Assembly: GCA_026770585.1 (NCBI GenBank)
Contig: MU647908.1
Location: 22,266 to 33,677, forward strand
Reading direction: 5' to 3'
Source of the DNA: Baffinella frigidus
Lineage: Eukaryota > Cryptophyceae > Cryptomonadales > Baffinellaceae
DNA length: 11,412 nucleotides
The position numbers and the translations under genes were made by a program. Positions 1 to 6,693 of this stretch are shown here, in pieces. The notes below the pieces were generated by a model, which saw only the letters and a list, made by a program, of their open reading frames with translations, was not told where the DNA came from and did no database searches. Each line of letters starts with the position of its first letter. The stretch's first letter is position 1.

Positions 1-339
1 GGGGGCAGGGGGGGGGTAGATGCCCAAGCGGCGGAGTTGTTTGTGGGCGGAGATGATGGGGCGCATCGTGCTGCCTTGTGGCTGCACTGCAGGAGGGTGT
101 CCCAGAGCGCGGCGGGGAAGCGCACGCTGGTGAGACAGACGAGTGATCGGACACCCTCCTGCACATCGCTGTGCTCTACTCGGCAGGGTCGTGTGCGCGT
201 TGGCTTGACCCCCGCGCCCCCCGCGGATCGTGTGATGAGAGGGCTGGTGTCTTTTGGGCTTTCGTTCGTGCGGTGGCGTGCCGGAGGGAACAGATTGCAG
301 AGGCAGAGCAGGGCAGGTGCTGAAGAGTGCTCTGCGCAG

Positions 340-672
340 GATGGCGGCTCGCTCACGTGCTGGGGCAAAAACTCCCAAGGCCAGCTTGGCGTCGGCGACA
401 CCGACAATAACCTTTCGCCGGTAGTGCCCTGCGGACCCTGGGACCGAGTCATTGCCGAGTTTCGCAGACCGCGATGCCTGCACGCTGGCCTCAGACTTCT
501 GCGATCGAGTGAGTGGCTGATGTGGCCACACTGTCTCTCACACCCTCTCGCACACCTTCTCGCACTCTCTCTTACACCCTCGGTCGTGTTGGTGGGAGGG
601 CAGGCCGTCGTGGGCCTGGGCGGGACGGCCGTGGCGGTCGCTGTGGGATATGGTCACTCCTGTGCCATACTG
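340..672 (+). CDS. RCC1 module 1 (exons A1 340-420 and B1 604-672)
   Basis: A1 encodes 27 residues beginning DGGSLTCWGKNSQGQLG and ending LSP before the donor GTAGTG. B1 encodes 23 residues ending GYGHSCAIL before the donor GTAAAG. The intron between them (421-603) carries a CACACTGTCTCTCACACC-type pyrimidine-rich tract shortly before the acceptor GGGAGGGCAG. This is the best-preserved module and serves as the reference for the others. Because a blade boundary falls inside the exon pair, B1 pairs in the protein with the following A2 (CAIL then DGG). Confidence 0.8.
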
Positions 673-3600
673 GTAAAGGGGGTAGCACGGTCGAGGGGAA
701 GGTTCAGGTGCAGGGCAGGGACAGGAAGGGACGCAGGGCAGAGCCTTGAGCGTGTGTTGCCTTGACCCCCGCGCCCCGCGTGGTGAGAGGGCTGGCGTGT
801 TCTGGGTACGCGTACTGAGGAGGGACGGAGGGAGAAGATCGCAGAGGCCATCGGCAGCAGAGCAGGTGCTGAAGAGTGCTCTGCGCAGGATGGCGGCGCG
901 GTCAAGTGCTGGGGCAGCAACTTCAACGGAAAGCTGGGCAGCGGCACCTCCGGCGATAAGCACACGCCGGTACCACGCAGGATTGTTCGGGGGGGGATTT
1001 GGTTTAATTAGGAATCATAGGTAAAATTACCTATGCCATAGTAAATTCTGCTATGATTTCTCCTATGAAAACATGAAAATGGTTCTATTAAGATCCTGCG
1101 TGGGTGCCCTCAGGACCCTGGGACCGAGTCTGCGATCGAGTGAGTGGCTGATGCGGCCGTGTTGGTGGGAGGGCAGGCCGTGTGAGAGGACACCCTCTCA
1201 CACTGTCTCTCACACCCTCTCGCACACCCCCTCACACTGTCTCTCACACCCTCGGTCGTGTTGGTGGGAGGGCAGGTTCTCGTGGTGATGGGGGGCCTGG
1301 CGGCCGTGGCGCTCGCTGTCCGTTCTTCTGGTTCATGCGCCATACTGGTGAAGTGGGTAGCCCGGTCGAGGGGGGGGGTCCTGTGCAGGGCAGGGTCAGC
1401 GGGGAGGCACTGATGGCAAGCAAGCAACGTGGGCAGGGGCGGGGAGGGGAGACAGACAGGGTAAGGGTGCCGTCAGGGCATCTGGGGGGCAACGTGGAGC
1501 GAGAGATAGATTCCCAAGCGGCGGCGTTGTTTGTTGACAGATGATACGGCGCATCGCTGTGCTCTACTCGGCAGCGTCGTGCGAGCGTGTGTTGCCTTGA
1601 CCCCCGCGGATCGTGTGATGAGAGAGGGATGGCGTGTCTTGGGTACTCCTACTGATGAGGGACGGAGGGAACATATCGCAGAGGCCATCGGCAGCAGGGC
1701 AGGTGCTGAAGAGTGCTCTGCGCAGGATGGCGGCTCGCTCACGTGCTGGGGCACTCGAGGCGGCGGCGGGGGGGTTCCGGTAATCGTCCCCTGGGCCCCG
1801 ACCGAGTCTCGAGTCGCGCAGACCGCGATGCCTGCACGCTGCCGCCAGACCTCTGAGATCGAGGGTGTGGCTGATGTGGCCTCACACTGTCTCTCACACC
1901 CTCTCGCACACCCTCTCACACTGTCTTTCACACCCTCGGCCTTGTTGGTGGGAGGGCAGGTCGTCGTGGCCATGGGCGGGGCGGCCGTGGCGCTCGCTGT
2001 CGGAGTGTCGCACGCCTGCGCCATTCTGGTAAAAAGGCGCCATTCTGGTCAAAAGAGTACGCCATTCTGGTCAAAAGAGTAGCACGGTCGAGGGAGGGGG
2101 TCGAATGCAGGGCAGGGACAGGGAGGGACGCAGGGCAGAGCCTTGAAGGGGGCTTGGGCCGGGGGCAGAGCAACACATGGAGAGGGTGCTGTCAGGGCAT
2201 CTGCGTGGGGGGCGGCGTGGAGCGAGAGATAGATACCCAAACGGCGAAGTGGTTTGTTGACAGATGAAACGAAGATCGCTGAGGCCATTGGCAGCAGAGA
2301 GACGGAACCGACGGTGGTTCTGTGGTTCCGGTAAGACATCTGATCCGAAAGGGGACGCAGGGTAGAGCCTTGAAGAGGGCAGGGGTCGGGGGGGGCAGAC
2401 AGACATGATATAGGTGCTGTAGTTCAGCTTCCCGCGTTTCCTTCAGAGTAGGCCTTGCCACAAGCACGTCACCGAGCCGCATGGAAAGCTCCCGCCCCCC
2501 GGCGTCGCGCGCCGCGTGTGCCTGCACGCAAACGGCGCCTGGTCAAACACATTGCCGGACCGCCCGGAAAGACGCGCGCACTGGGTGAAGGGGTAACGGA
2601 GCGGGGACGGACCGCCATCGAAGACGATGCGGCTATTCGTTTCAGCCAACTTCCAGATCTTCGGGAACCAAGATCGGATCGGGCCAAAACAACTTACGAA
2701 TGGGAAATCGTGTGCCAGATGTTGACTTTGAGATCGTTCCCGGACCACCGAGAAATCCGGAATTCCGGTCCGGATTTTTGCCTTACCCAAAAATGGACGG
2801 GGCGCGGCTGCTGGTGAGGGACCTCCTCCCCGAGGGCTCGAAGGTATGGAGTGAGCCGAAGCACGCAAGCCATCGCATCGCGCGGGGGCGTGGGGACCAA
2901 GGCAACACACCCTCGTACCCTGCGAAGAAGTATGTGAAGAGTGCTCTGCGCAGGATGGCGGCTCGCTCAAGTGCTGGGGCAGCAACACCCAAGGCGAGCT
3001 TGGCGACAGCACCACCACCGACAGCACCACGCCGGTAGATCCCTGGGTGCCCTGGGACCGAGTCTCGAGTCGCGCAGACCACGCTGCCGCCAGACCTCTG
3101 TGATCGAGTGTGTGAGTGGCTGATGTGGCCTTGTTGGTGGGGGGGCAGGTCGACGTGGACCTGGGTGGGACGGCCGTGGCGGTCGCTGTCGGAAGTTTGC
3201 ACTCCTGTGCCATACTGGTAAAGGGGGTAGCGCGGTTGAGGGGGGTGAAGGATGCAGGGCATGGGGCGGGGAGGGACAAGGGGACACGGGGACAGGTGTC
3301 ACGGGGAAAGAAAGACAAGCCAGGGTGGGAGTGGGCGCCGGGTTGCACCGCGTGATACATTCGTGGCCGAGGGCATGCAATTCAAACCGTGTGTTTGCTA
3401 TATGGGGGTGGGTGGTGTCACATGTTAAAGCCATGTCGAAGCTAAAATTGCCAAATCTGACAAACCTCAGCCGTGAGATAGCATAACACACGGTTTGATT
3501 CGCATGGCCTCGGGAACTGAGAGGCCCAGGCGCAAACGGGAGGATTGTTTGTGGAACCGTTCAGTCCTGGATGACTTTCAGATGAGGAGGCGCATCGCTC

Positions 3601-4571
3601 TGGTGTGCTGGGCACGATTTCAGGGTTTGCCTTGACCCCCGCGCCTCGGGTGAGCCCCGGGTGAGGAGAGGGCCTGTGTGTTCTGGGGACTCGTGCGTGA
3701 GCCGGAGCCTGTGGCCGGAGGAATCTGGTCGGAGAGGCCCTCTGCAGCAGAAATGAAGAGGCTCTGCGCAGGATGGCGGCGCGGTCAAGTGCTGGGGCAA
3801 AAACACCGAAGGCCAGCTTGGCGTCGGCGACACCACCGATCGCCTTTCGCCGGTAGATCCCTTTGTGCTCTGGGACCGAGTCTCGAGTCGCGTAGACTGC
3901 GATGCCTGCACGCTGCCGCCAGACCTCTGTCATCAAGGGTGTGGCTGACGTGGCCGTGTGAGAGGACACCCTCTCACACTGTCTCTCACACCCTCTCGCA
4001 CACCCTCTCACACTGTCTCTTACACCCTCGGTCGTGTTGGTGGGGGGGCAGGTCGTCGTGGACCTGAACGGGACGGCCGTGGCGGTCGCTGCCGGTGATG
4101 TCATGACATGCGCCATACTGGTGAAGTGGGTAGCACCGTCGAGGGTGTAGGGTGTAGGGTGTAGGGCAGGGATGGGGGGGGCGCAGGGCAGAGCCTTGAA
4201 GGGGGCAGGGGTCGGGACGACCTGACAGAGGATGTCGAAAGTCATCCAGGACTGAACGGTTCCGAGGTGCTGTGTGGGCATGGGCGAAGGCGTCCAGGCC
4301 TGAACGCTTGATCTCCAGCACGGACACTGTGGGACCGGGTGCAGCGACGGCGTTTGCGAACGGAGATGATGCGGCGCATTGCTGTGCCGTGCTGGGCAGC
4401 GTGTGAGCGTTGGTAGCCTTGGCCCCCGCGGATCGTGTGATGAGAGGGCTGGCGCGTGTTCTGGGTACACGTACAGATGAGGGAGTGCTCTGGCAGGATG
4501 GCGGCTCGCTCAAGTGCTGGGGTACCAACTCCTACGGCACCTACACTGGGTCCAGTTTTCACCTTACGCCG
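340..4571 (+). CDS. RCC1-repeat protein gene, internal part, 11 exons
   Basis: Exons inferred from conserved junctions: 340-420, 604-672, 889-969, 1276-1347, 1726-1779, 1960-2028, 2954-3034, 3149-3217, 3772-3852, 4052-4120 and 4497-4571. Every A exon follows ...GCGCAG or GGCAG and begins GAT GGC. Every B exon follows a G-rich ...GGCAG acceptor and ends CTG before GTAAAG, GTGAAG or GTAAAA. All junctions are phase 0, and the joined reading frame has 267 codons without a stop. Each A+B pair gives about 50 residues. The order is VVVDLGGTAVAVAVG..HSCAIL, then DGGSLKCWG.N..GQLG.G, which is the RCC1 (regulator of chromosome condensation) propeller-blade consensus. The family forms seven-bladed propellers used as protein-binding scaffolds or exchange factors. 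The paired Cys residues (CAIL and CWG) fit the ATS1-like, possibly secreted subtype common in algae, but the partner and location are unknown. Start and stop lie outside the window or were lost. The gene could be transcribed or a recent pseudogene; the intact frame favours a working or recently working gene. Confidence 0.8.
889..1347 (+). CDS. RCC1 module 2 (exons A2 889-969 and B2 1276-1347)
   Basis: A2 encodes 27 residues starting DGGAVKCWGSNFNGKLG and ends before GTACCA. B2 encodes 24 residues (VLVVMGGLAAVALAVRSSG, then SCAIL), one codon longer than the other B exons. It lacks the His normally before the Ser-Cys-Ala, so it is the most diverged B exon. The intron between them is 306 nt instead of about 180. 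It holds a 131-bp element with terminal inverted repeats and a duplicated copy of the acceptor region. Confidence 0.75.
973..1103. mobile_element. 131-bp element with 11-bp terminal inverted repeats inside an RCC1 intron
   Basis: CCACGCAGGAT at 973-983 is the exact reverse complement of 1093-1103. The interior is AT-rich, unlike the GC-rich introns around it. It contains a hairpin ATAGGTAA/TTACCTAT (1017-1024 with 1027-1034) and a second pair AATCATAG/CTATGATT (1013-1020 with 1051-1058). The corresponding introns of other modules lack this segment. This fits a MITE- or introner-like insertion. It carries no coding sequence. Confidence 0.6.
1726..2028 (+). CDS. RCC1 module 3 (shortened exon A3 1726-1779, exon B3 1960-2028)
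   Basis: A3 keeps the conserved start DGGSLTCWG and the terminal P before the donor GTAATC. It is only 18 codons, because the GQLG.GDT segment is replaced by a Gly-rich stretch (TRGGGGGVP). The loss is exactly nine codons, so the frame is kept. B3 is a normal 23 codons ending GVSHACAIL. Its donor GTAAAA lies at the start of a 22-bp tandem triplication. The shortened A3 blade would lack a turn normally conserved in RCC1 and may fold poorly. Confidence 0.72.
2019..2081 (+). repeat. 22-bp tandem triplication at an exon-intron junction
   Basis: The end of exon B3 and its donor (CGCCATTCTG|GTAAAAAGG, 2019-2037) are followed by two further copies (2038-2059 and 2060-2081). Both read CGCCATTCTGGTCAAAAG and so lost the GTAAA donor. 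Only the first copy keeps a canonical donor. Confidence 0.75.
2298..2330 (+). pseudogene. Remnant of an RCC1 A exon (module 4)
   Basis: The intron between B3 and the next full A exon contains the expected upstream sequence (GAGGCCATTGGCAGCAGAG). It is followed by a 21-nt coding remnant at 2310-2330 reading DGGSVVP, directly before a good donor GTAAGA at 2331. The middle of the exon is gone and no B exon follows. If the CAG ending at 2297 were used as an acceptor, a 33-nt in-frame micro-exon (RDGTDGGSVVP) would result. It could therefore be an optional exon, but a decayed exon is simpler. Confidence 0.5.
2421..2925. other. About 500-bp insert in the intron before exon A5, function unknown
   Basis: From about 2340 to 2420 the sequence again matches the array's B-to-A intron (GGGACGCAGGGTAGAGCCTTGAAGAGGGC). 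From about 2421 to 2925 no similarity to the other introns is visible, and the repeat resumes at GTGAAGAGTGCTCTGCGCAG. Inside, 2447-2590 follows a plausible acceptor (TTTCCTTCAG) and has an open stretch with the look of a Cys/His-containing protein. A second open stretch covers about 2700-2900. Neither matches a family I recognise, so it is described as an insert and not as a gene. Confidence 0.4.
2954..3217 (+). CDS. RCC1 module 5 (exons A5 2954-3034 and B5 3149-3217)
   Basis: A5 encodes 27 residues starting DGGSLKCWGSNTQGELG, with a Ser/Thr-rich second half, and ends before GTAGAT. B5 encodes 23 residues starting VDVDLGGTAVAVAVG and ending HSCAIL before GTAAAG. The intron between them is the shortest of the array (114 nt) because it lacks the CACACTGTCTCTCACACC tract. 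That shows the tract is not essential to intron identity. Confidence 0.8.
3367..3513. mobile_element. 147-bp fold-back (MITE-like) element in an RCC1 intron
   Basis: The arms 3367-3401 and 3478-3513 are inverted repeats of about 35 bp with a few mismatches and indels. The core TCAAACCGTGTGTT is exact in both. The interior is less GC-rich than the surrounding intron and has no coding signal. The element is absent from the equivalent introns of the other modules. Confidence 0.6.
3553..3579 (+). repeat. 27-bp dispersed repeat, copy 1
   Basis: The core is CCGTTCAGTCCTGGATGAC. The sibling introns run TTGTTTGT-tgaCAGATGATACGGCGCATCGC; here this 27-mer sits between TTGTTTGT and CAGATGAGG. It is thus a clear small insertion. 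Confidence 0.7.
3772..4120 (+). CDS. RCC1 module 6 (exons A6 3772-3852 and B6 4052-4120)
   Basis: A6 encodes 27 residues starting DGGAVKCWGKNTEGQLG, close to A1 in its second half (GVGDT..LSP). B6 encodes 23 residues (VVVDLNGTAVAVAAG, then DVMTCAIL) ending before GTGAAG. The exon pair is bracketed by a perfect 27-bp inverted repeat in the flanking introns (3553-3579 and 4237-4263). The intron between A6 and B6 (3853-4051) has the usual pyrimidine-rich tract. Confidence 0.8.
4237..4263 (-). repeat. 27-bp dispersed repeat, copy 2 (inverted)
   Basis: This is an exact reverse complement of 3553-3579, at a different position in the next module's intron. A shorter diverged inverted copy (GTCCAGGCCTGAACG) lies at 4289-4303. 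Confidence 0.7.
4497..4571 (+). CDS. RCC1 half-module 7 (exon A7), last recognisable exon
   Basis: This exon has 25 codons, beginning DGGSLKCWGTNSYG and ending LTP before the donor GTACTG. It follows ...GTGCTCTGGCAG, a slightly changed acceptor. The intron homology continues (CCCTGAGGGCCATGGGACTGAGTTTCG) to about 4620 and then stops. No matching B exon is present in the rest of the window. Either the gene was cut here by rearrangement, or the next exon lies beyond a very long repeat-filled intron. Confidence 0.65.
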
Positions 4572-4620
4572 GTACTGCCCTGAGGGCCATGGGACTGAGT
4601 TTCGAGTCTCGCAAGCCGAA

Positions 4621-5261
4621 TGACTAGATGGTATCGAGATCTTCATCTTGATGTCTCCGTTATTTGGACCTCAAAAGAACCTCAGCAGGCGTCCCGACAC
4701 GCTTTTGTACCTTTAGGTCGTGTAGGTTCCTTGAGCTCCCACCATAGGTGGACACCGACCCTTTCCACTCGAGGTCTCCGCAGAGCTGCAAAGTGGGCCC
4801 GTCAAAGCCGCGAGCCTGGAGAATGACCAAGGTGGGTAAGTTTTGTACCAGGAACAGCTCTGACTGGTCGACAGTGGGGATCACGAGTTGGCATCAGCAG
4901 GTGCTTGTCCGAGTGTGGGTTCGGTGGGTGCACCAAAACTTCAAGACCCGTAACCTGTTCCATATTGGGTCTTTAGACTCTTTACATCAACCTTTCGAGA
5001 GAGATTGGTAATTTATTGCCAAACATTCAGCGTCAGCGCCGCACATGATTGTGCCACATACTGTATCCCGTGTCGGCCGCTCATACGAGCATTTTCCGGA
5101 TGGATTCGAACTCCACCTCCTACAACCTTTCGAGAAACAATGTTGGTTGCCTGCATTTTGATGCATCTATTATGACGCTGGTGTTCAGACGCTGCTGCTT
5201 CAGGGGTCTGCGCCCCTGAGAACCTGGACCATTAGCCCCCACTAGCGCTCACACTCTTACA
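4621..5261. other. No gene recognised
   Basis: Apart from repeat copy 1, the sequence shows no coding region I can support. A short hairpin TCAGGGG/CCCCTGA lies at 5200-5219. A tRNA-like GGATTCGAACTCC at about 5102-5114 lacks the rest of a tRNA. The composition is less GC-rich than the RCC1 array. Confidence 0.5.
4709..4760 (-). repeat. Dispersed 88-bp repeat, diverged copy 1
   Basis: Read on the minus strand it matches the part running GGTGTCC(A/G)CCTATG.TGGGAGCTC, then AACCTA..GACCTAAAGG, with several substitutions. It is the most diverged of the four copies and lies just after the RCC1 array ends. Confidence 0.6.
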
Positions 5262-5348
5262 CCGAAAGGAAGCATGGCCTTTCTACAGAACAAGTTCCGG
5301 TGTCCGCCTATGTTGGGAGCTCGAAGAACCTAAAGGACCTAAAGGACC
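5262..5348 (+). repeat. Dispersed 88-bp repeat, copy 2
   Basis: It runs from CCGAAAGGAAGC through ACAGAACAAGTTCCGGTGTC and GGGAGCTCGAAGAACC to two CTAAAGGAC units. It is nearly identical, in opposite orientation, to 8830-8917. One frame is open through the repeat (PVSAYVGSSKNLKDLK), but I do not take this as a gene because the copies diverge without keeping a frame. Confidence 0.75.
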
Positions 5349-5582
5349 GGCACAACTCTGTCGTGACACAATCATTCAACTCTGACCGTGTCCTCGACGA
5401 GTCAAGTTTACCGAGTTTTCTGGTAAGTAAGGCCCCATACCGCCCGCAGGCTGGTCATAGGCGCATCGGCACTGGTCTACCGTAGGCGAGGGAACTTGTT
5501 CGCGAGTAACCTACCGTAACGGAGGTTCCCTTTTGTTTTACGACGTCACCATCTCGACTTTGGTCTCAGCGGGCAGCGCACA

Positions 5583-5748
5583 GTCGACAGGCACCCACCA
5601 GCCCTCAGAAGTGAACCAAATCGAGCGATCTCAAACGTTGATTTCCCCTGGGTGATTAAGGCTCAGCCTTAACCCCTGTGGGCAATTGCCCACAGGTCTC
5701 CAAATCGCGATTTGGTTCTCTTCTGAGGGCTGGTGGACCCGTGTCGAC
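5583..5748. repeat. Nested fold-back structure
   Basis: The arms 5583-5628 and 5704-5748 are inverted repeats (GTCGAC..., CACCAGCCCTCAGAAG) with a few mismatches. Between them lie two further palindromes. TTAAGGCT-C-AGCCTTAA spans 5656-5672. A perfect 22-bp palindrome spans 5675-5696, with half-site CCTGTGGGCAA. A single strand could fold into a cruciform of three stems. Confidence 0.75.
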
Positions 5749-5862
5749 AACGAGTCTGGTGACGCTGACCGTTGGCTGGATGCTCCTGCCTGCGCAGGAA
5801 TTGGTGCCCGGCTTCTGATCGGAGCGAGCCTCCGCGCCCTGCAGGGCCATCCGACGGATCTC

Positions 5863-5889
5863 GGAGCCGTTCAGTCCTGGATGACTTTC
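5863..5889 (+). repeat. 27-bp dispersed repeat, copy 3
   Basis: It matches copy 1 with one change (GGAGCC in place of GGAACC). It lies outside the RCC1 array, so this short repeat is not part of the array's own unit. The shared sequence with copy 2 extends slightly upstream (CTCGGA). Confidence 0.7.
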
Positions 5890-5950
5890 GCTGTGTGTCG
5901 GGAGTCCCGTGGAGCGCAACGCGTGGATGCACCCACGCTGAGACCCCATC

Positions 5951-6022
5951 GAGGCTCGTCACCTGTCCGACCGAGGCTCGTCACCTGTCCGACCGAGGCT
6001 CGTCACCTGTCTGACCGAGGCT
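5951..6022 (+). repeat. 22-bp tandem repeat, about 3.3 copies
   Basis: GAGGCTCGTCACCTGTCCGA plus CC repeats at 5951, 5973 and 5995, with one change in the third unit (TCTGACC). A partial fourth unit begins at 6017. The period of 22 does not keep a coding frame. Confidence 0.85.
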
Positions 6023-6057
6023 CATACACGCTGTGTGTCCTCGACGTGCAGCAAGTC

Positions 6058-6116
6058 GAGGAAGCATGGCTTTTCTGCAGAACAAGTTCCGGTGTCCGCC
6101 TATGCTGGGAGCTCGA
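6058..6116 (+). repeat. Dispersed 88-bp repeat, copy 3 (3' part replaced)
   Basis: It matches copy 2 from GGAAGCATGGC to GGGAGCTCGA. It then breaks off where copy 2 has the CTAAAGGAC units and continues into a 13-bp palindrome instead. Confidence 0.7.
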
Positions 6117-6144
6117 TCCTCGAGGCCCAGCCCTCGAGGATCGA
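6113..6144. repeat. 13-bp palindrome with 6-nt loop
   Basis: TCGATCCTCGAGG at 6113-6125 pairs exactly with 6132-6144; the loop is CCCAGC. It begins where dispersed-repeat copy 3 loses its similarity to the other copies. Confidence 0.8.
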
Positions 6145-6235
6145 AGCGCGCTTTGATGCTGGGCATGTGAGCAAGCGCTCTCTTCATCTTCGCATTCCTC
6201 TACTTTCAAGATTTTTTCTCCACTGGGCACTACAG

Positions 6236-6343
6236 GGGTACCTCGCTCATAAGAAAACGTTTTTCTCCGGGGCCCTACAGTAGGCCTATAGGGCCCTAAG
6301 GTGGTCCTGGGAGGGGGGGCGTTTTCTTATGAGCAAGGTACCC
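6236..6343. repeat. 24-bp inverted repeat enclosing a smaller palindrome
   Basis: The arms 6236-6259 and 6320-6343 (GGGTACC...GCTCATAAGAAAACG) pair with one mismatch. Inside, GGGCCCTA (6270-6277) pairs with TAGGGCCC (6289-6296). The 108-bp unit has the layout of a small non-autonomous fold-back element. Confidence 0.75.
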
Positions 6344-6388
6344 GGTGCGAGCCTGCCCAGGAGAGGCAGCACGTTAATAGGGTAATGG

Positions 6389-6526
6389 CCTGAAAATGGG
6401 GTAGTTAGGCCTACGGGATTGCCTAGGACCTCCTACCGTAGGCCGAGGCCTTTTGGTCCTAGGAGCCCTCGGCCTACGGTAGGAGGTCCTAGGCAATCCC
6501 GTAGGCCTAACTACCCCATTTTCAGG
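6389..6526. repeat. Perfect 60-bp fold-back with 18-nt loop
   Basis: The arms 6389-6448 and 6467-6526 are exact reverse complements over 60 bp and include the palindromic words CCTACCGTAGG and CCTAGG. Perfect arms of this length mean recent formation or active gene conversion. ACGTTA stands 12 bp left of the left arm (6371-6376) and directly right of the right arm (6527-6532), which may be chance or a target duplication. Confidence 0.9.
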
Positions 6527-6693
6527 ACGTTAGCCTATGAACGTCTTCACGAAGTCCCCGCTGTCTCGCGACGGAGGGGACAGCGCAACAGCTGCCGTCC
6601 GGTCTCAGAGAGACGCGCTTCGTGTCAAGTGAATCACTTGACCTACGACGCCCCGTGTGTTTGTCTCCGAGTGTGCTAGTGTGGGCAGGAAAC

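Noticed and set aside
37-765. A 242-codon plus-strand frame at the left end
   Set aside because: It reads straight through two introns. Only the parts at 340-420 and 604-672 match RCC1, and these are taken as exons.
540-4030. CRISPR-like array suggested by regularly recurring CACACTGTCTCTCACACC blocks
   Set aside because: The blocks are intron pyrimidine tracts inside duplicated modules, with no uniform short repeat-spacer structure, in a clearly eukaryotic context.
2443-4646. Long minus-strand open frames across the RCC1 array (up to 342 codons)
   Set aside because: They are Ser/Pro/Arg/Cys-rich and run antisense through exons and introns alike, and they repeat with the modules. The plus-strand exons explain the sequence with a known family and consistent splice sites.
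5080-5125. tRNA-like T-arm (GGATTCGAACTCC)
   Set aside because: A partial T-stem with a good loop is present, but no matching acceptor stem, D-arm or anticodon arm can be placed upstream.
5262-5485. Possible small protein with a VSAYVGSSKNLKDLK segment
   Set aside because: The segment is part of a dispersed repeat present in four copies that do not preserve a common frame.
5656-6230. Several overlapping open frames in both directions
   Set aside because: They cross palindromes and tandem repeats of 22 bp and have no recognisable domain; they are best explained by high GC content.
6371-6532. ACGTTA as target-site duplication of the 60-bp fold-back
   Set aside because: The left copy lies 12 bp away from the arm, so a true target duplication is not demonstrated; it is mentioned only as a point to test.
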